A DNA stretch of 11,075 nt from JBEIDK01 sp040383485 (GTDB lineage Bacteria > Bacteroidota > Bacteroidia > UBA4408), in NCBI GenBank assembly GCA_040383485.1, contig JBEIDK010000111.1, forward strand, positions 1 through 11,075, in the 5' to 3' direction. The notes beneath the pieces are model-generated. The model was not told the origin of the DNA and did not search any database. It worked only from the letters and a program-made list of their open reading frames with translations. Both the position numbers and the translations under genes were made by a program. Each line of letters begins with the position of its first letter. Position 1 is the stretch's first letter. Shown piece by piece: positions 7,239 through 11,075 of the stretch.

Positions 7239-8753
7239 TTATTTTAGTTCAAACTCCTTCAAATTAGGTAAGTAATCTTTTTTTCTTGATTTTTCAAAGT
7301 TGTAAAATATAGTCCCAAGATTTGCTAAAAAAGGAAATCCAATTTTTTTATATTCGTAAATACCATCATTGATAACTTCATTCTCATTCACATAAATAAC
7401 GGCACTTAAAAAAAACTCTATGCCTTTCTTAAAGTCAACTATATATGCACAATCACCTAAAAATCCGTAACTCTGACCAACAATATTAAAAATCTTAACA
7501 CTATCGTTTTGCATTTTGCCATGTACGTTTCCATACATAAAGTACTTTTTATAACTATCCTCATAAAGACTATCAGGATACGAAGGAAAGTCGCTTTCTC
7601 TCGGTATCATACCCATGTATTTTCTTAAAAAATGATAGTCATTTTCAGTTAAATCAAATCTATCCTCGCTAGCAAAAAGACTAGGAAAAATTAATCTTTT
7701 TAATACTGCATCAATATCAATTAAACTACAATAATTCATATTTATAAAATTCTTCGGCTTAAATACTTTGGTTCCGCTATTGGTCATATATGCCTTTCCC
7801 ACTTTTGCAATTCCTGTAGGATGAAATAATTTGCGTTTACTACAATATGCTTCTTGTTTATAAATTGTATCGCTATTTACAGGGAAAAAGATTGGGTTTG
7901 TACATGCATTTTCATTGCCTTTACAATTAGGGTCAAACCTGTGAACTATTCTTATTTTTGGTAGTCCAATCAAATTTAATTTATCCTGAATATAGTCTCT
8001 TCCTAAATATTCATACACCCTAGTATATGCATCGTTGTCACTTACTAAGAGCATTTTTTTTATATAGTTTGCTATTGATGGTTTCTTGTTTTCACTTGTA
8101 CTGTCTTTAAATACAACAGTTTGACAAGTGCCTTTAACAGCATCTGTCAACATTGGAGTATTCATGTTCAATCCTGCTAAATTTGTTTCATTAAGCTTCT
8201 GCAATGCCAAAGCGCATAATGGCAATTTTACCATACTAGCAGGATAGAAATATTTTTTAGGATTTACTAAATATTTAAATTCTTTAAGTACAGGAACATT
8301 ATTTTTATCCCGATTTACTTGCGTGTAAATGATTTGTAACTTAAACTTATTCGGATTGTTAACAATAGGTTTTAGGCTATCGTCATTCAAGCTTAATAAT
8401 ATTTTAATAAAGTCTAAATTACCTTCATCGGTATTGTTTATTTTCTGAGAAATTGACTTTGATTTATTTCTTGATTTATTGGTACTTTTATCTGAAATTG
8501 GACTTATGGGCAACTTCATATATTTCTTTAAACTATCTATTGACTCTGACATTGATTCTAATTCTGATTTTTGTATGTCAGGATTATTAATTTGCCTATG
8601 AGCTAAAGTTTTTTTCTTTTTATGCTTCTTCTTTTTCTTTTTAGGATTATTTTGAAAATACGATTTAGAAGGAATATTCGTAGATATTAATTCAGTAGTA
8701 AAGAAAGTTAATAAAAGTATTGAGATTATTAATGTTCGCATTATATTAATCAT
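7239..8753 (-). CDS. Exported class A beta-lactamase-fold serine hydrolase
   Basis: The product has 504 residues. A signal peptide covers about 1-24, with hydrophobic core 8-18; starting at the second ATG (8741, MRTLIIS) is equally likely. A disordered linker (about 30-110) is rich in Lys and Ser and holds K38-43, H44, K45-48. The hydrolase domain spans about 135-490. The SxxK motif is SMVK at 173-176 in a PASMVKLP context, and SDN is at 238-240, both hallmarks of class A beta-lactamases and penicillin-binding proteins. The segment around IFNIVGQSYGFLGD (421-434) sits where the third K-[ST/V]-G motif belongs. Relatives that I recall from Bacteroidota read NKVG there, so the Lys appears replaced by Ile424. 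It probably acts in the periplasm or outside the cell, on peptidoglycan-like or beta-lactam-like substrates if active; resistance should not be assumed. It is alone on its strand, divergent from uvrB, about 1 kb upstream of the surface-protein operon. Confidence 0.85.
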   Translation of the reverse strand: MINIMRTLIISILLLTFFTTELISTNIPSKSYFQNNPKKKKKKHKKKKTLAHRQINNPDIQKSELESMSESIDSLKKYMKLPISPISDKSTNKSRNKSKSISQKINNTDEGNLDFIKILLSLNDDSLKPIVNNPNKFKLQIIYTQVNRDKNNVPVLKEFKYLVNPKKYFYPASMVKLPLCALALQKLNETNLAGLNMNTPMLTDAVKGTCQTVVFKDSTSENKKPSIANYIKKMLLVSDNDAYTRVYEYLGRDYIQDKLNLIGLPKIRIVHRFDPNCKGNENACTNPIFFPVNSDTIYKQEAYCSKRKLFHPTGIAKVGKAYMTNSGTKVFKPKNFINMNYCSLIDIDAVLKRLIFPSLFASEDRFDLTENDYHFLRKYMGMIPRESDFPSYPDSLYEDSYKKYFMYGNVHGKMQNDSVKIFNIVGQSYGFLGDCAYIVDFKKGIEFFLSAVIYVNENEVINDGIYEYKKIGFPFLANLGTIFYNFEKSRKKDYLPNLKEFELK

Positions 8754-8790
8754 GTAAAACTACAAAGCAAATAAATTGCATTGATATTAA

Positions 8791-8952
8791 GAGCCTATTT
8801 AAATTTTGTTTCTTAGAATTCTTATTAGGATTTTTTGTTCGGATTAAGAAGCATTTTGATGTTAATAGTATAGCTCTATAAGCGCAAAATGTAAAGAAAA
8901 GATGGACAAAATATGCCATTAGAAACTTTTGAAATAAATTTTAAACAGGCCA
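8791..8952. mobile_element. MITE-like element with terminal inverted repeats
   Basis: The left end 8791-8812 and the right end 8931-8952 form imperfect terminal inverted repeats. Over the inner 20 bases (8793-8812 against 8931-8950) 17 match, with cores GCCTATTTAAA and GCCTGTTTAAA. TAA flanks both sides (8788-8790 and 8953-8955), compatible with a three-base target duplication. CATTTTG (8852-8858) and CAAAATG (8885-8891) pair perfectly about exactly the same centre (between 8871 and 8872), so the whole 162 bases is a decayed palindrome. It has no coding capacity. Ends of the GAGCCTGTTTAAA type with TNA duplications recall IS5-family subgroups; that assignment is from memory and tentative. It fills most of the spacer between the hydrolase gene and uvrB, ending 65 bases before the uvrB start. 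Confidence 0.6.
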
Positions 8953-9017
8953 TAAGAGTTATTACAAAAAATACAAAAATATTATAACTATTTTCGCATT
9001 TAATTATTTCATTAAAA

Positions 9018-11045
9018 TTGCTAAAGTTAGTTTCACCATTTAAGCCTACTGGCGACCAGCCAACTGCTATTAAACAATTAGTAGAGGGTATAAATAATGG
9101 CGAACAACACCAAATACTTCTTGGAGTAACAGGTTCTGGCAAAACTTTTAGCATAGCAAATGTTATTGAACAGGTACAAAAACCAACGCTTATTTTAAGC
9201 CATAACAAAACCCTTGCTGCGCAACTTTATGGCGAATTCAAAAACTTTTTCCCGGACAATGCAGTAGAATATTTTGTGTCATATTATGACTATTATCAGC
9301 CAGAAGCGTTTATTCCATCTACGAATACTTATATTGAAAAAGACTTATCAATCAACAAGGAAATAGAGAAATTACGTTTAAGTACCACAACTTCATTACT
9401 GAGTGGCAGATGTGATGTCATTGTTGTTTCTTCCGTTAGTTGTATATATGGAATGGGCAATCCAGATGAGTTCAGGATTAATACAATTAACATTGAAGTT
9501 GGTCAAAAAATATCTATCAGTGCTTTTTTGCATCAGTTAGTTACTAGTCTGTACTCCAGAACTACGGCCGATTTTAATCGAGGTAATTTTAGAGTAAAAG
9601 GTGACACAGTTGATATTTTTTTAGCCTACACTGATTATGGTTTTAGAGTGGTTTTTTTTTGCGATGAAATTGAAAGCATAGAAAGCTTTGACCCAATTTC
9701 TGGGCATACATTTGAACCATACACTAAAACAAGCATAGCGCCAGCAAACCTATTTGTAACAAGTAAAGCTGTAATGCTTAAAGCCATAAATGAAATACAA
9801 GATGATATGGTTACACAAGTTGAATATTTGACAGATTTAGGAAAACATCTTGAAGCAAAGAGGCTCGAGGACCGCGTGACATATGACCTTGAAATGATGC
9901 GTGAATTAGGTTATTGTAGTGGCATTGAAAATTACTCAAGGTATTTTGATGGGCGTAAAGTTGGTGCAAGACCATTTTGTTTGTTAGATTATTTTCCGAA
10001 TGATTTTCTTATGGTGATAGATGAAAGTCACGTAACTATTTCGCAAATTAATGCCATGTATGGTGGCGACCGCAGTAGAAAAATCAACTTGGTAGACTAT
10101 GGTTTTAGGCTGCCTGCAGCTATGGACAATCGGCCATTAAAATTTGAAGAATTTGAAGCCATGAGTCTTCAAAAAATTTACGTTAGTGCAACACCTGCTG
10201 ATTATGAATTAGAAAAATGTGGTGGCGTTTTTGCAGAGCAATTAATTCGTCCTACAGGACTTCTAGACCCTATTGTAGAGGTGCGTCCCAGCATAAATCA
10301 GATTGATGATTTATTGGATGAGTGTTCCAAAATAATTGAAAAGAATGAGAGGGTTTTAATTACAACATTAACCAAGAGAATGGCGGAAGAGTTGGCAAAA
10401 TATTTAACTAATATTTCTGTTAAATGTAGGTATATTCATAGTGATGTCGATACTTTAGAGCGTGTTGACATTCTGCGTGATTTAAGATTGGGGGTTATTG
10501 ATGTTCTAATTGGTGTAAATTTATTGCGTGAAGGATTAGATTTACCAGAGGTGAGTTTAGTTGCAGTGCTAGATGCAGACAAAGAAGGTTTTTTAAGAAG
10601 TACAAGAAGTTTAGTTCAAACAGCTGGCCGAGCAGCAAGAAATGTGAATGGTAAAGTTATTCTGTATGCCGATAAAATTACCAAATCGATGCAAAATTTA
10701 ATTGACGAAACAGACAGAAGAAGAATTAAACAAATTAAATATAATACTGAAAATAATTTAACACCAACACAAATTACAAGAAGCAAGGAATCTATACTTG
10801 GACAAACAACTGTTGCTGATCATCATTTCAATTTTGATAAAAGAGCAAAGGAATATGAAGAACAACAAAATAAAGTAAACACAATGTTGGCCGCTGAAAA
10901 TGAAAGTATTTATTTAACCAAACCTCAAGTAGAAAAAGAATTAACTAGGGTTAAAAAAGAAATGCAAAAAGCAGCTAAAGACCTTGACTTTGTTTTGGCA
11001 GCCAAATTGAGAGATGAGATGTTTAAACTTGAAAAAATGATGTAA
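9018..11045 (+). CDS. uvrB: Excinuclease ABC subunit UvrB
   Basis: UvrB is the damage-verifying helicase-like subunit of the cytoplasmic UvrABC nucleotide excision repair complex. It receives damaged DNA from UvrA and recruits UvrC for the two incisions. The 675-residue product matches the family length (673 in E. coli). Walker A is GVTGSGKT at 36-43. The damage-probing beta-hairpin segment is YYDYYQPEAFIPSTNTYIEKD near 89-109 (aromatic residues conserved). Walker B is VIDESH at 333-338. Helicase motifs SATP near 390-393, NLLREGLDLPE at 501-511 and motif VI QTAGRAARN at 534-542 are intact. A C-terminal UVR domain (about 635-672) is the UvrC contact. The start is TTG at 9018, giving MLKLVSPFKPTGDQP, the expected family N-terminus; a stop lies at 8985 and no ATG occurs between. 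No Shine-Dalgarno is seen. It is divergent from the hydrolase gene, with a MITE-like element in the spacer. Confidence 0.98.
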   Translation: MLKLVSPFKPTGDQPTAIKQLVEGINNGEQHQILLGVTGSGKTFSIANVIEQVQKPTLILSHNKTLAAQLYGEFKNFFPDNAVEYFVSYYDYYQPEAFIPSTNTYIEKDLSINKEIEKLRLSTTTSLLSGRCDVIVVSSVSCIYGMGNPDEFRINTINIEVGQKISISAFLHQLVTSLYSRTTADFNRGNFRVKGDTVDIFLAYTDYGFRVVFFCDEIESIESFDPISGHTFEPYTKTSIAPANLFVTSKAVMLKAINEIQDDMVTQVEYLTDLGKHLEAKRLEDRVTYDLEMMRELGYCSGIENYSRYFDGRKVGARPFCLLDYFPNDFLMVIDESHVTISQINAMYGGDRSRKINLVDYGFRLPAAMDNRPLKFEEFEAMSLQKIYVSATPADYELEKCGGVFAEQLIRPTGLLDPIVEVRPSINQIDDLLDECSKIIEKNERVLITTLTKRMAEELAKYLTNISVKCRYIHSDVDTLERVDILRDLRLGVIDVLIGVNLLREGLDLPEVSLVAVLDADKEGFLRSTRSLVQTAGRAARNVNGKVILYADKITKSMQNLIDETDRRRIKQIKYNTENNLTPTQITRSKESILGQTTVADHHFNFDKRAKEYEEQQNKVNTMLAAENESIYLTKPQVEKELTRVKKEMQKAAKDLDFVLAAKLRDEMFKLEKMM

Positions 11046-11075
11046 TTTATTTTAAGTTTTAATTATATTTGTCTA

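Noticed and set aside
7239..8753. Calling the serine hydrolase an antibiotic-resistance beta-lactamase.
   Set aside because: Only the fold motifs are visible, the third motif is atypical and the protein is much longer than secreted class A beta-lactamases, so substrate cannot be inferred.
8754..9017. Bacteroidota promoter (TTTG, spacer, TAnnTTTG) for uvrB.
   Set aside because: TATTTTCG at 8989-8996 is close to the -7 motif, but no TTTG lies at the proper distance upstream; the nearest, at 8928-8931, is 57 bases away.
8876..9208. Minus-strand frame of 110 codons over the uvrB start.
   Set aside because: Most of it is antisense to the conserved UvrB N-terminus including Walker A. The rest crosses the MITE-like element.
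9652..9660. Run of nine T in uvrB, a possible slippage or frameshift site.
   Set aside because: The reading frame continues through it into fully conserved UvrB sequence, so the gene is intact. Such runs are expected in AT-rich coding DNA.

Overview
The window looks like a chromosomal segment of a low-GC member of the phylum Bacteroidota. The evidence is two complete secreted proteins ending in the gliding-motility-associated C-terminal (CHU_C) domain, the sorting signal of type B substrates of the type IX secretion system (T9SS). SprB-like and PKD-like modules, AT-rich intergenic DNA, genes without Shine-Dalgarno sequences and a UvrB of Bacteroidota flavour agree with this. No species can be named from the sequence.

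Layout. Positions 1-6203 hold three tandem paralogous genes on the minus strand, transcribed from right to left: 4287-6203, 1957-4257, then 1-1879, whose 3' end lies outside the window. Gaps of 29 and 77 bases suggest one operon. All three encode a signal peptide followed by a WD40-like propeller head that begins with a QK-x(4)-W-x-FG-type motif. The middle modules differ: two PKD domains in the first gene, Ig-like plus SprB-like modules in the other two. The two complete copies end in nearly the same T9SS tail. Patches of near-identical DNA with sharp edges suggest gene conversion between neighbours.

Positions 6204-7238 are about 1 kb without an intact gene. They hold several inverted repeats, a compact GC-richer palindromic element at 7004-7068, and a short frame at 6738-6881 that resembles a decayed GIY-YIG endonuclease. 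Positions 7239-8753 (minus) encode an exported class A beta-lactamase-fold serine hydrolase with a lysine-rich linker and an atypical third active-site motif. The 264-base divergent intergenic region 8754-9017 is largely filled by a MITE-like element with 22-base imperfect terminal inverted repeats, a TAA duplication and internal dyad symmetry about the same centre. Positions 9018-11045 (plus) encode a complete UvrB that starts with TTG.

The three tail-bearing genes probably act together as secreted or cell-surface proteins exported by T9SS. The serine hydrolase and uvrB show no evident functional link to them or to each other. I see no convincing new multi-gene system. The most interesting signals are the conversion patches in the surface-protein array, the MITE-like element in front of uvrB, the structured intergenic DNA, and the altered catalytic motif of the hydrolase.
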